From Coleophoma eucalyptorum (lineage: Eukaryota > Ascomycota > Leotiomycetes > Helotiales > Dermateaceae): a stretch of 64,000 nt of DNA. The DNA lies in the NCBI GenBank assembly GCA_026120035.1, contig JALRME010000026.1, positions 124,001 to 188,000 of the forward strand, written 5' to 3'. The position numbers and the translations under genes are program-made. Under the pieces are notes generated by a model. The model was given only the letters and a program-made list of their open reading frames with translations. It did not search any database and was not told where the DNA came from. Each line of letters opens with the position of its first letter. Positions within the stretch are counted from its first letter, which is position 1. Shown here in pieces: positions 1-12,253 of the stretch.

Positions 1-2241
1 TCGCAAGCCCAGCTTTGAACGACCTACGGACAACTTCTAGCTATGACACAGATCTTGCCGAAGCAGTTGCTAAATTAGTCAACAACGTCGTATCGGACAT
101 CGTCAAGGTCTTAGAAGATGGACAGGCTGAGACGGAAGTTCGAGCACGAGCAGACCAACTGCTGCAATCATTCCTACCTCTACTTCTACGATTCTTCTCT
201 GATGAATATGATGAAATCTGCTCCACAGTCATACCTTCTCTGACAGATATCCTTACTTTCCTCCGCAAAGCACAGCCCCTTCCTCCAGCGTACTCGACCA
301 TGTTGTCACCTATCCTCAATGCCATAATCCAAAAAATGAGATATGACGAAACCTCCTCATGGGGAGATGAAGATGAGCAGACGGACGAGGCAGAATTTCA
401 AGAATTGCGGAAGAGACTGCAAGTTCTGCAAAAGAGCGTTGCTGCTGTCGATCAGGGACTGTACATCGATATCTTGAGCAACGTAGTCGGCAATACTTTC
501 CAGACTTATGATCAACAAGGTGGCCAAATGGATTGGCGGGATCTTGATCTCGCTCTCCATGAAATGTACCTCTTTGGAGAGCTTACGGTAACCAATGGCG
601 GTCTTTATGCAAAGAGTCAGCCAAATCCCATTGCAGTCGAGCGTCGAGATGCCATGATGTCGAAGATGGTCCAGTCAGGTAAGAGTTACAGAGCATTGGA
701 ATGGCCACAGCTGATAATCTACAGGCATTGCATCCTTTGCTCATCCAGCAATTCAATTGCAGTACATGGAGATATGCGTTCGGTACTGCAACTTCTTCGA
801 GGATCACATCGACCTCATACCTCAAGTCCTCGAGGATTTTGTTCGCCTTGTTCACCATGACCATGTCAAGGTCAGAGTTCGGTCGTGGTATTTGTTCCAG
901 CGATACGTCAAGCATCTTCGAATGCACGTGGGCAATGTCGCAGAGACTGTTATTCAATCCATTGTTGATCTTCTACCTATTAAGGCTGAAGTTCCTAAGG
1001 AGGACGCTGCTGATGACGATATGTCCTCTGACCAAAGCGATAACTCGGCTGAGTCTGCTTTCCAAGGCCAACTTTACCTCTTTGAAGCCATAGGCTCTAT
1101 TTCGTCTGTTTCTACTACGCCAGTGGAGAAGCAGATCTTGTTCGCAAGATCTATCATGGATCCTCTGTTCTCTGATATGGAACAACATCTTTCCAAAGCA
1201 AAGTCAGGCGATGCTCAGGCTACCTTACAAATTCATCACGTAATTATGGCACTTGGCACTCTGGCTCATGGCTTCTCGGAATGGACACCAGGAGATGCCA
1301 AGACTGCGCATCATGCTCCAGTGAAGGAGGTCATGGTTGAGTTTGCTCGAGCAGCAGAAGCAATCCTGATCGCTCTGGAAGCATTAAAGGCAGATTTCAA
1401 TGTGCGCACTTCAGCGCGTTTCTCGTTCTCCCGGTTGATGGGCGTGCTCGGAAGTGGCATTTTGCCACAGCTGCCACGTTGGATTGACGGGCTCTTGTCA
1501 CAGAGTTCGTCGAAGGATGAAATGGCCATGTTCTTACGCCTTTTAGACCAGGTGGTGTATGGCTTCAAGACTGAGATCGTGCCTGTTTTGGATTCACTAC
1601 TCACGCCACTACTTGAGCGGGTGTTTAGTGGGTTAAACGAGCCTGTCACCGGCACTGACGATGAAATCCAGCTTGCTGAGCTGAGAAGGGAGTATCTGAC
1701 CTTCATCCAGATCATCCTGAACAATAACTTAGGAGAGGTTTTGGTGAGCGGCTCAAACCAAGGGATTTTCGACACACTTATCACGTCTGTCACAACTTTG
1801 GCTAAGACGGTGTCGAATGGAACTGGGAATCTTGCCGCCAGTCGTCTAGCGTTCTCGGTCCTCAGTAGAATGGCTGATTTGTGGGGTGGGCCTGATATTG
1901 CTGCGCTTGGAACACCCCCTACAGCTACAAGCACCCCAAATCCCTTATTCCCAGGGTTTGATCGATTTTTGATGGAGAGATTCAACCCCGTATGCTGGGA
2001 GGTTCTCAGGCAACCAGGATTTGATCCTCAAAGAGATGCCCAAGCAAAACAAGTTTTGACTGAAGTTGCAGGCTTGGAGCAGACAATCTACCTCAAAACC
2101 GGCAATGCATTTATCGAGCATCTGCAGGGAAGCTTCTTCCCAAGCATGGGATTTGATGGTACAGAATTTATCAAGAGCATGACCATGATGAAGGAGAGGA
2201 AGGCGCTGGCAACTTGGCTTCAGACGTCTTTGAGACAGTGA
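1..2241 (+). CDS. LOS1: Exportin-T (tRNA exportin, Los1/Xpo-t family), 5' truncated by window edge
   Basis: Importin-beta-type carrier that, with Ran-GTP, exports mature tRNA from the nucleus. The frame is open from base 3, so the start lies upstream of the window. Exons are <1-678 and 725-2241. The 46-nt intron (679-724) has GTAAGA donor, CTGATAAT branch region and ACAG acceptor, phase 1. After joining, the protein reads SGIASFAHPAIQLQYMEIC, a well conserved exportin-T stretch, followed by acidic linker and helical HEAT-like repeats up to the stop at 2239-2241. About 730 residues are visible; family members are near 1,000, so roughly the N-terminal quarter is missing. The protein seen in this window ends ATWLQTSLRQ. 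Convergent with the glycogenin gene. Family call is confident; no oddities seen inside the frame. Confidence 0.9.
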
Positions 2242-3837
2242 GGTAGATATTGACCAGAGGAATATGAGGAGGGAAAGACCAGGATTGGAAGACCGGATGG
2301 GTAGGCTGGATCAGGTAGCTTTGCATTGACCCCGGAGTTTTTTTACGAGTTGATTCTATACCACGGATTATTGAAAGGATCGATGGTATTTTGCGTGGTG
2401 TGCTCAGAACTTGATCTGGCATTAGCGTTCATGGGGCAGGAGTGAGAATTTTCTCAGCGTTCCAATAGAAAATATCAAGAGAAATCAATATAAGAAAATT
2501 AAATAAGTTCAAGTGATGTACTTTCTTTGACATGCCCTGGTGTTAATATGTCATGATCTGGAGTTGAACCTGTATTATGATTCCTTGCTGCGAGTGATCC
2601 AATATGGTAGGTGCTCATGTGGGATGTGGACCTCGATGATTCCCAAACTGATCAAGATCAAGCCCATTCAAGTAGAAGCTTCGACTTCCCTAGAATTCTA
2701 GGGATATTTCAAATCTTACAACACCAAGAGTTCACAACCATCCTTGCGGTACTTCACGTGAGTGAAATCCGAATGCACCGCCGCCGAGTCGAGAGTAGCT
2801 GTCAGCAGTGTTTTTGATGGTTGTAACTTTGCAAGCAGTTAGTGGGGGGTACACGTATCTATGGATAGTACAAGTAAGGAGGCGGTTAGTTTTTTGTGGG
2901 GTTAATAAGGATGCGGAGAGGGTGAGTATGCATGCTTTTGGGGGGGGGGGGGTGTCTGGGGAAAGGGGATGGCTCCAATGCAGGACTTGGTAGACGGAAG
3001 AAGTTTGTTGAGGGAGAGGAAAGAGGGGGAGGGGGGGGGGGGTTCAGGATTTGGTCGCTTAGCACTACGTGGGTATAGATACATCAAAAACAAAACCCCC
3101 CCCTATCTTCCATTTCGTATGACTGATTGTAAGACACGAGCAAGTATCGTATGGAGGAATGCTGTTTTTCCTAATTGAAATCACTGCTGAATCCTCCCCC
3201 CCCTACTCAAGTGTTATTGCACTTCCATCACGATGGAAAAGTAACCCCCCCCCCTATTAATGGGTATCACGAGGTTTACGCGAATGCCTTGCTTGATATT
3301 GGCTCAATCACGGAACCTATATTGAACAATAAGATGGGGAATTACAAGGCCGACTCAATACTTAGTTTTCGTGTAAAGAGTGGCTGTGTTGACATCTCCC
3401 TGGACCTTATTCCTATGGTCCGTAGTTACGAATGTACCATAAGGTTGATAAGTGGATAACCGGCAATAAACCCCACCAGAACTCTTACCCAGTCACTGGC
3501 AAAGAAATGAGAATACAATGTTTTTAATTAGTAGGGTATCTCGGAGCTAGCTAGCTATATTCACCACCACCATCAGAATATGTTCAGTCCAGTTTCATCA
3601 TTATAATCCGAGCAAATTATGATATCTCCTCCCGAGACCTAGATCCATAAAGAAAAACGAACAACAGCAAAAGGTCCGATGCATGAAATAGCAAACAGCT
3701 GCAATGTACCTGCCCCAATAATGCTCAGAAGCCGAATGCCCCTTTTGATAAGGACAACAAATGTCGACCACATGAAAACATGAAAACATGAAAGTAATAC
3801 TAGTAATACATGATGCAATACGCTCAAAAACAGCAAA
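2242..3837. other. Convergent intergenic region with G/C homopolymer runs
   Basis: 1.6 kb between the 3' ends of LOS1 and glycogenin. No ORF has family resemblance. It should hold both 3' UTRs. The visible structure is a cluster of homopolymers: G runs at about 2940-2952 and 3031-3042, then C runs near 3094-3101, 3197-3204 and 3246-3253. Nothing else was recognised. Confidence 0.6.
2940..3253. repeat. Cluster of poly-G and poly-C runs
   Basis: Two G runs of 12-13 bases are followed within 320 bp by three C runs of about 8-9 bases on the same strand. They are mononucleotide repeats in non-coding DNA. The G and C runs could pair as stem arms, or the G runs could take part in four-stranded structures; both are inference. 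Run lengths in an assembly can be inexact. Confidence 0.7.
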
Positions 3838-6052
3838 TTAAGTCTCCAGAACATCCATTTCCTCCTCAGAAGGCGGTAGTGGTGTTTCCTGTGTAGGAAA
3901 CGTCTCACCCTTTTCAAAGCTTGCACTAGGCCCCCCATAGCTAGGCTGTTCAATTGTGGTCCGTGGAGTGGTGCCCGGGGCACCCCCTTCCTTAGGTACT
4001 TGAGCTACATATGTTGGTGATATAACGCCCTCTGATCCATAAGGCAAAGAGCGAGAAGGGATCTCGCGTCCTCCATCCAAAGATAACTTTTGAGTCAGTA
4101 CATCAGACTGGCGGCGTGCTAAGAGATCCAATTGTTTTGTAGGATCCTATGCAAAATTAATACCGAACATTGTTTCTTAAAGCTTTCACTGCAAGAGCCT
4201 ACCCATTCGGACTGCAATGGAACACCCTCTGCAGCTGGTAGCTGTCCTTCTTCGTCTCTTTCTTCTCCCCAGAAGCTTGGTCTCCGGATTGGTGCCGGTG
4301 TCACTGGAAGACTAGGCCTCTCAAGCTCTGTTGGAAAGTCTGTGAGCTTCAAACTTTGCCTGCGCGCACCTGGACTGGAAACCTGTTCTATACCTGAGCC
4401 GTACCCTTGCAGTACTTGGATGTTGCCCTTGCGGTTCTTTTGTAGATTTCCAATGTACCGCCCGATCTCGGGAATGTTATCCCAAGCATTGGATTGAGAA
4501 AATGTCTGCCAAGGATCAGCAGGCATGATGCGGAGGGTTGGAGTAGTGGGTGTGACAGCTGGTATCTCTTCTGCACTTGTTTCTGGCACTGGAGGCTCCG
4601 GAACAATTGCATCCTCTTGGAAAACCCTCGTCGGCTTTGGGGCGTTCTTTTCCCAGGGAAAGATAGGTGCGGGCTTCTGGTAGGTTGGGGCCTTGGGCAC
4701 CTCGTACCACATGTTTTTCGGTGGCTCAGGATATCTCTCTGGAGCCTTGAACGGGGTAGGATCGGACGACATATCGTAGTGGGTTTGAGGGAAGTTCGCA
4801 GCCTCGGGTTGGGAATTCGAGGGGGGTGGTGCCTTGCTCGCATCCCACGCTGAGTAGAAAGGTCCTGTCACTGTAGGTTCAGCTACTTCCGCCTTATATT
4901 CTTCCGAGCTTTGCGCCCCGAGCGAAGTCTCTCCCAACGCTGACTGATTAGCCTGCTCCTCGGATCCTGGATGGGACACCGTCTTACTACTGCTTTCTGG
5001 TATTGGACTCGAAATTGTCAGACTGGGGATTCGATACTCTCCCATGGTATGGTGCTGCACAATTTGGGGGACACCGGTAGCAGAGTTTTCCAGAGACTGG
5101 TCAAATATTAGCACGTTTTCAGCAGCATAGAGTTTTACACTTACAGATTCTCTAAAGTGTTTATCATAGACTGCCCACCATCTTCCCGCCATTTCATCGT
5201 ATGGAGTACCACCCTTACTTGCCTCCCTGCCCATAGTCCATGGTTTGTTGGTGCCAATGAAGTGCGCCATACTAATGCCGGATTGGAAATGCTTATAAGC
5301 AGGAAGATACTGGTAGTGAGCAGAAGGGGTGACGTTGTAGGTGAAGCTGATGCGATTGTAATCTTTGAAATACATGTTCAGCAGACCTTGGTCGGCCCCG
5401 TCGAACGATATTCCTCTCTGGGCCATGGCGAGTAGAGCGTAGTAATCGCCCATGTTTGGATTAAGTACCAGCAAACCACTGTTGAACAAGTCGGGCCAGC
5501 CAATATCCGGAGCTGCTGAAAAGGGTTCTGGTAGCGCAAAGAGCTCGTCGGGTGCCCGAAGCGCAACCATATCTGCATCGACATACACTATCCTGCGGAA
5601 CTGCAATAGCTTCCACAAATTGATCTTAGTAAAGGCTGAGTGTAGGTCCCCTCGGTCCATGAGGAATAAATTGGCCGGAGTTTGGTTCACGATTCGATCG
5701 ACCGGAATTAAAAAGTCGTAGACTTTCTAATAACAGTCAGAAATCATCCGCGCATTGCTGAAAAGCAGTCCTTACTTGAAGCTCGGCCATGCAGTCACTG
5801 GAGACGGTATCCGTGGTAACAAGCACCGCCAGCTTTTTGGTCGTACCGGCATCTCGCAGGGAATGCGCCAGAACCAATGCACCTATTCAAAAGGCCAAAT
5901 TAGCAGAGGAACTGGATATGCAGGAATGGTCTCCTACCGGGGAGGTAATTGTCGTTCAGCAATAGCTATTGAACAAGGTCAGTCGGCGGCAGAACTTTGG
6001 CCGTTGGGAAATGACGTACAGTCGCGTAGACATCTTCACCTGGAGAGGCCAT
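3838..6052 (-). CDS. GLG1: Glycogenin (glycogen-priming glucosyltransferase, GT8)
   Basis: Self-glucosylating enzyme that starts glycogen synthesis from UDP-glucose. Exons (minus strand): 6020-6052, 5938-5965, 5776-5882, 5145-5726, 4203-5096, 3838-4146; introns of 54, 55, 49, 48 and 56 nt all have GT/AG ends and consistent phase. The spliced protein is 650 residues. The N-terminus reads MASPGEDVYATLLLNDNYLP, followed by the HSLRDAG element of the GT8 fold; the metal-binding DxD lies in YVDADMVALR; NSGLLVLNP, GADQGLLN and HYQYLPAYK follow. A long Pro/Ser-rich linker leads to a C-terminal WDPTKQLDLLARRQSDVL segment resembling the glycogen-synthase-binding tail of fungal glycogenins. Intron 4 (5097-5144) is a multiple of three and has no stop, so an automatic model could read through it. 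The 5' flank is pyrimidine-rich on the sense strand. Confidence 0.92.
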
Positions 6053-7300
6053 GGCGAAGCTCTCTCACGGTGTAGTTTGATATCCGGGAGTTCCTCAATC
6101 AATTGAGGACCAGGTGAGAGGAGAGAAGCGGTTTGGATGGGGAAGAATAGAGAGGAGAGGAGAGAAGGAAGAAAGAGGAGGAAGGGTAAGTGGCGGGAGA
6201 AGTAAGAAGCAGATGCAGAAGCTGGGGTGATCTTGTTATGACGGCCGGGGGGGGGGGTAAAATTAGGCGGTGGGGAAATGGGATAGGGAAGCTCGATCAA
6301 GCTAAAGTTGGCGGGACAGGCGATTTGGCTGGCTGTCTAGGTTCGTTCCGATGGATGAACAAGATCTCCAACAAGGGTAGCGCTTCTATTGAATTCATAC
6401 TGCGTACAGTGCCGCAGAGGTGCACCGATGTAGGTAGGAGGAAGGAGGAAGGAGGGAGGAAGGAGGAAGGGGGAAGGGGGAAAGAGAGGGAACGAAGAAA
6501 AGTACCAAGAGTAACCAAGCCAGCCCGAAAGAAAGCTGTCAAGCTCTGTACAGAATTGCAGCATTGCCCGAGAGACACGGCACAGAGGTTTGGGTAGAAA
6601 CGGTTGGATTGGACGTCCGGCTGGGGCAGGGAAGTTGCCTCCCGCCGGCTCGACTTCCACGTTCCACGCTCACTCCAGCGTGAGCTTTCGCTGCAACAGC
6701 CTGGTTCATCCCCTCTGTCTTTGGACCCTGGAACCAAAACTGCTGATGCGGCTTGTAGACCGACTGCAGTGTCACTGGTCCATCGCGAAGTCGTATAGAG
6801 CCCCGGCATTGTAGTGCGTCTGCACGTACTGGAATACGGAAACGACGTGCTCTCGTGTGACGGCATCCTGGCAGGACGTGGGACGTGGGACGTGACCAGA
6901 CCACAACAACAACACCCGCCCCCGTCCTTCAAACGTTAAAAGCTTAGTTAGATCCACCACCTGAGCATATCGCTCTGCAGTCCCGTCCAGTGCAGTGCAG
7001 TGCAGTGCAGTAAGTCCCAGTACGGTACAGCACCATCCACTGTAGCATAACATAGCTCCGGACTGCATCGTAACAACAGCTCACCGTCTCCACTGCAAAG
7101 CACGTCCTTCCGGCTTTCGTCCCCCATCCAGCTCGTGCTCGTCACGTCACCTACATCTCTGGCCAGCGTCCATCAACCGACAGCCTCGGTGGCGACGTTG
7201 ATCAGATCGATAGCTGGATCTAACTCGAAGTTGACAGGGCACCGGATGCCACCTGCTCTTTGTACGTCACTGCAGCAAGTTAGTCCCGTTTGCGAACACC
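6053..7300. promoter_or_regulatory. Shared divergent promoter region of glycogenin and the 2EXR-type gene
   Basis: 1.25 kb between two divergent starts. It contains GA-rich tracts (about 6105-6190 and 6433-6492), a G run at about 6247-6257 and a short AGTGC repeat at about 6990-7011. Purine-rich on the plus strand means CT-rich upstream of glycogenin, as is common just before fungal start codons. No ORF here looks like a real gene. Specific binding sites were not assigned. Confidence 0.5.
6433..6492 (+). repeat. GGA/GGAAG polypurine simple repeat
   Basis: Imperfect tandem GGAGGAA/GGAAGGG units over about 60 bases, ending in GGGGGAAAGAGAGGG. It is non-coding and lies in the divergent promoter region between glycogenin and the 2EXR-type gene. 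Confidence 0.7.
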
Positions 7301-8189
7301 ATGGACATGCACAGTATGGCTTCTCGTGATATGGAACTGCGGCTTCAATCACATGATTTCACTCATCCCGACTTTGCCCAGATTGCCCGAGTGCTGCAGC
7401 GATGCCATGAGGATGTGCAGAAGCAGAATTCGGAGGCCGAAAGAATCAATCAAGCCTTGGATCGCATTGATCTGAAGCTTTGTCAACAGTTGGGCAAGAG
7501 CCCGGAGCAGCCTGATATAGTAGTGCCCAGGCGAGTGCCGACCATGGTCAAGACTCCAGGTCTTTTCTCCTTTATGGAGCTTCCTCCCGAGCTACGACTC
7601 AAGATCTGCGGCTATCTCCTCATTTCCCCGGATCCCATCTCCGTTCCGTACAACACACCTTCGTCGCTACCAGTAACATCCTATCCGTCGGTTGCCATTC
7701 TCCAAACCTGCAAACTGATCAATCAGGAAGCAACACCGCTGCTTTATGGATCCAATGCCTTCACCATCAGCATAACATCGACACCTTCCGATACTCCACT
7801 CGCAATGCTATCCAAGCTACGGTGGCAGACCATATCCCTGCTCCCAGAAATCAACTTCATCAGCTCCAATCCGAGCAGTGAGAAAGCCAAACCAGCCCCC
7901 TTCACTTGTGATGGCCACGCCATCCTTGCCCAGTTCAAGCCATCAGATTTTCGCCTGTCACCTGTGGGCATGGATCAATATCATGTACGACACGCTTCGA
8001 ATTGGATCTCTTGTCAAGTGATGAGAGCCGAACTGGTTGCTTTTCAAAATGGTATGTAGCCATCAGCTCTCCCATGGCCGGTTTTATTTCATGATGTTTG
8101 TACTAATGCAATTTCTAGAATGGAAGGGGTTGATGGAGCCTAGTAATTGGGAGTTACCTGCAATTGACTGGGAATCCCACGGCCTCTAA
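7301..8189 (+). CDS. 2EXR/F-box-like domain protein, fungal
   Basis: Exons 7301-8051 and 8119-8189 give 273 residues. The 67-nt intron has GTATGT, ACTAAT and TTTCTAG. The ATG at 7301 sits in a good context (ACCATGG) and is the first in frame. Residues 1-75 look helical, possibly a short coiled coil. Near residue 90 comes FSFMELPPELRLKICGYLL, the hallmark of the large fungal family annotated as 2EXR or F-box-like, followed by AILQTCKLINQEATPLLYGSNAF, its second hallmark (Cys-Lys/Arg-x-Ile-x-x-Glu then Leu-Tyr-x-x-Asn). These proteins are abundant in filamentous ascomycetes and their partners are mostly unknown; a ubiquitin-ligase adaptor role is only a possibility. The second exon adds the tail WKGLMEPSNWELPAIDW. 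Confidence 0.75.
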
Positions 8190-9172
8190 TGCATCTTAGG
8201 GCACTTTCCCACCCTGGACGGCGAAGAAAGGCAATACCCGATGTTATGATGACTTGAGTCACGAAAAGATCCATAGTGACTGACAGGTTCCGTCCATAAA
8301 TATAGAACCTTGCTTGGAAGAAGACTGCAAAAGAGCAATGATTACCCACGCGGGTGGACCAAGAAAATCCGATCAAACATCACGGATTACAGTGAGGCCA
8401 AAGTTGACAGGCTTGCTGTAATGAGGAAGTGGCACAATCGCGGAGCACAGAACGCTTTATGGTAACCTTGATAGGACGAATGATGGTAGTCAGATGACAA
8501 GGAATAGGGTTTAGCAGCGAGATAGAAGAACTCTTGCTCATTCCTGCTAAAAGAAATAAATCATTGTGACAATGCATGTCTATCAAACCCGCCACTTCAT
8601 TTAATCGCCTGCCCTCTGCCTCAAGATGAAGCCTCCAGAACTGTCAGCGTCTGAACACTGGGCAATACTTCAAACCAGTGATCGTGGCATCTGGATCCAG
8701 ATCCCATATCCTCAAATTCACCACAAGCCCCCTGGTAACTTCTGCAGTTTAATATTAAATCTGCTTTTGCTATCTAGAAAACCCTATTGTTTACTTGACT
8801 CGCCACTCTAAGACCTTACCTACCTGAAACTCTGGGCTCTTATTTGTGGGAAGACTTGTATGTTCACTGGGTGGAAGTTTAGCAGAGTGATCAAATGCTT
8901 TTCGTAAATCTAATCATCGGCTTCTGGGATTTTGGGTTATAGGAAAGCAAGACGAGCAAGACAGACTGTATACACAGCAATGAATCTAAAAATCACCATC
9001 AATTCATACAGAAATCCCTAGAGGCACTAATCAAGCCTGAAGAAGATAGATATTCTCACCCTCCTGAACACCTCAAGAATAAAACGCCTAGATGCCGCCA
9101 ATAAAGTACTGAAGCTCGGCAGATCGTTTCTGCCTCGACTCATTTTCATCCTCCATCACTATAGTCTTTGCC
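8190..9172. other. Convergent intergenic region, nothing recognised
   Basis: About 1 kb between the 3' ends of the 2EXR-type gene and HRD1. Short ORFs (for example 8626-8811) show no domain and no coding-like context. It presumably contains the two 3' UTRs. Confidence 0.5.
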
Positions 9173-11845
9173 TCATATTTCAGCTTCCTCATCAACTGTA
9201 TCTTCAACCGTAGCGGCTTTGGCTTTGCCTTTCTCCCTTCTACGTTGTTCTGACTCTACTTCATCAGCATCTGACTTTTGTACCTCTACGGCTGTCGAAG
9301 AGCCAACGCCTTCATCTGCTGACGGGGTGGTCTGGTGCAGTGCAGGTGCAGTGTTTTGGGGTGGCGAGGGTATGTCTTGATTTGGGAAAAGATGTGATGG
9401 TATAGGCACTGCCGTAGGTGTGGCAGATCCGAAGTTCCAGTTGCCAGTTGCTTGAGGGATGGGACTTGTATATGGGTTATTGCTGTTGTTTAAAGTTGGG
9501 AGTGGATTGGTGTCCATTGATGGTAGCGAAGGAGCTGCGTTGATGGGTTCGCTAGGTGTTGGAGATTGAATAGAGGTCGGGTCGGCAGCATTACTTAAAC
9601 CCTCCTCCTGGGCTGGGTACGAAGTCATGTTCGTTTGTAAGGTAGTTGGTATGTTGATTTGAACTGCTGGCTCATGAACTGTTGGGTTTGGTACTGAAGC
9701 AGGGTTGGTTGTGCCTGGTGCTGAGGTTGGTCTGGTTGATGGCACAGGCCCATCACCGGGCAATCTCTGTAATGGTAACAAGGACCATCCTTCTGGTATT
9801 GTTACACCCGGGGGTAAGTCCGCACTACCTGATGGTATGGCTGATGTGTTTGGTCTGGCGGTATGTCTCTGCATATGTGGGACTTGCAAGAAAGGGGTTG
9901 CTTGCCTTGTGAATGGAAATTGTGGTGGCGGATCCGGTATCTGAGTAGCAGCACCAGCTAACGGTTCACCTGCATTATGGACAATCCGTAGCCTTGCAAG
10001 TTCAGCTTGTAACATTTGAACGACCTGCAGTTCTTGCTGGGCTATTTGAAGGCTTCGCACTCCCTGCATCAGTTGTTGCTCAAGAGCTTGGATCTGCTCG
10101 TGGATTGTACCAGTATTTAGAGCAGCCGCTGGTGGCTGTTGCTGACGTCGCGGGAAACCAAGTTCAAGACCATATACTCTTGGTCCACCAACACCTCCGC
10201 CGGCGGCCTGCTGTCCTTCTCGAAAGCCTTGGGCAATATCTTGAAGGTTTGCTTGGCCGAAGCCGAGCCGTAGCGGTCCCAGATTGAGCATGCGCATTCC
10301 ACGGTTACCCCGCCCTTGTGCTGGCGCATTTCCAGGTTCTCCAGGTTGTCCAGGATGCCCAGGAGGTCCAGGAGGATGCGGTTGACCATCTGCAGCATGG
10401 GGGATAGGATTTCCAGCCGCGGTTCGCGCGGCTTGATGTGGGCTTTCTACAACAGATCTTCGACAAGTTGGACAAACTTGTTGACGTTCAAGCCAGCTTT
10501 TGAGGCATCCAAGATGAAGGATATGTCCACAAGGTAGCTTTTTTGGCCTGGACCTTTCATTAACAGTTCCGGGCCGAGTAGGTGTTTCTACTCCAGGAGC
10601 TACAGGAGGATTTGTCACAGACCAAGGCCTCATTTCCTCACGGCAGATGATGCAAGTGTCTTCTCGGGCTATGTCCTCGACTGTTGCATCCTCATATCGC
10701 TGATTCATGTGCTGGGTCGCTCTTCGATACCGTAGATAAGCTGTGAGACGTCTGATGAATGATCGTGCGGTAATAAAGAGATCCCGCATGATATGTATTG
10801 GCAAACCGTAGAAAGTGAGAAGGATGAAGAAGAATGTGCTATAGATGCCAAGCTTAACGAAATCTACACCTTGAGTGAGTACAGAGTAGTTTATGGCGGG
10901 CGGGGAGCTTACCTGTCGCAAGATCGAGACTCAGGACCCATTGTCCTTTTGCCTCCCATCCTGGAACCTCGATATCCATTTCATCAACATCTTCTTCATT
11001 AGGTAAGCCGTCCGTGGAAGGAGGTTCTGATGTTCCCTCTGCAGCCGCTGCCCTGTCCCTAATCATCTGGGCCCGTTCCTCACGTACTTCCCTTCTTCTC
11101 TCCGCCAGCCGTTCCTGCGTCTGCTTCTTGACCACGCTCGCTTCGACTAAGGATATGCAGTAGCGGAACATTGTAGAGATAGACGAGGTAGCTAAAACTG
11201 CAAATTCGAACAAGAACATTACCATCATGTTCGGCCTGGCTTGTTGAATAACCGTACGAATGGTGTAGGACATCAACCAGATATCATATAGGACCGACAT
11301 GCCCAGAGAAATCGAAAGCCGGATGTGGAATAAGCGCGGGTTCGCCGGAGGTTGCTGCTCAAGGACTTCTACTCTTCCATCGCCAATCCAGCCCCAGACC
11401 TTTCCAGTTAAAAGCCCAACAAACATAACCAAGAACCATGCGCCCACCTCTTCTCGAAATATGGTCATAGCCAAGCATGTCTCTGTGATGGCAAACCAGG
11501 CTTTCTCGTAGAGCTGTTCGATTTCTATCGGTCGTAGAGGTCCAAAGCAGAGGCGCTGGAGACCGTACATAAAGCTTCCATAGATGAGGAGGATCAGATT
11601 CACGAGAATCTAACACGCATTAGCTTGCATAGACAACAAACGGCAGGTTTCATACCATAAGACATAGGTTGCTTTGTGACAAATATACACAAGCAGAGTA
11701 GAAATTGGCTCTCTGGTGGAAAGCAGAAATAACAACGCCAGCTGCCAGAGCCGTAGAGGCCTACACCGTAATCAGTACTTCATTCGAAGCTTGTTGCGGA
11801 GCTCTGAGGAGCGGAGCTTACCCCAGCATAGTAGTACAAACGCAT
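9173..11845 (-). CDS. HRD1: E3 ubiquitin ligase Hrd1/synoviolin, ER-associated degradation
   Basis: Multi-pass ER membrane ubiquitin ligase that ubiquitinates misfolded proteins during retrotranslocation. Exons: 11822-11845, 11656-11760, 10913-11609 and 9173-10869; introns 61, 46 and 43 nt. The protein has 840 residues. It starts [18 protein letters not shown], then [20 protein letters not shown] and [20 protein letters not shown], as in the Hrd1 N-terminus. Several hydrophobic segments follow up to about residue 310. The RING-H2 begins CIICREEM and closes [27 protein letters not shown]; about 30 residues separate its second and third metal ligands, an insertion of a kind also seen in yeast Hrd1. 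The C-terminal half is Pro/Gln-rich and low complexity, with a Gln-rich coiled-coil segment. The start exon is only 8 codons, so it is easily missed. Divergent from the CMD-fold gene; a Usa1-like partner lies 20 kb away. Confidence 0.93.
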
Positions 11846-12253
11846 CTTGCCCATAAGTGTTTCCAGCGACTGCGCTCAGCTTCGTCGGTTCGGACTTGTT
11901 CCCATTCTTGTACGGAGAAGGCCTCGATGTAGAGCAAAGCACCTGGAATTGCGTATGATGTGGTCAACGAAGGCCTGAAGGTCGCATTCAGCAATAAAGA
12001 CACGGTTGAAGCTCTCTCGGTTCCCACTCCACTGACGGCACCTATGTGGCTGATGAATCTCTGTTACGCCACACTTTGACCAAGCATTTGCCGACAGCAC
12101 GTGCTCTCATGGGCCGGAACTCGTCGGAATTTGAACGGCAGTACTTCTGATGCCGACTACATCTACCAGATTTCGGTGTTGGGATTTCACTTACAACAAG
12201 ATCTGAGATTGCAGTTTTAGTTGTACTTGATTTCTCTGATATATCTCGTGAAT
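11846..12253. promoter_or_regulatory. Divergent promoter region, HRD1 / CMD-fold gene
   Basis: 408 bp between two start codons pointing away from each other; it should contain both core promoters and 5' UTRs. No specific factor site was assigned (an unfolded-protein-response element was looked for without a convincing match). Confidence 0.45.

Noticed and set aside
1311..1985. 224-codon minus-strand ORF inside LOS1
   Set aside because: Fully inside a well supported conserved exon; no family resemblance.
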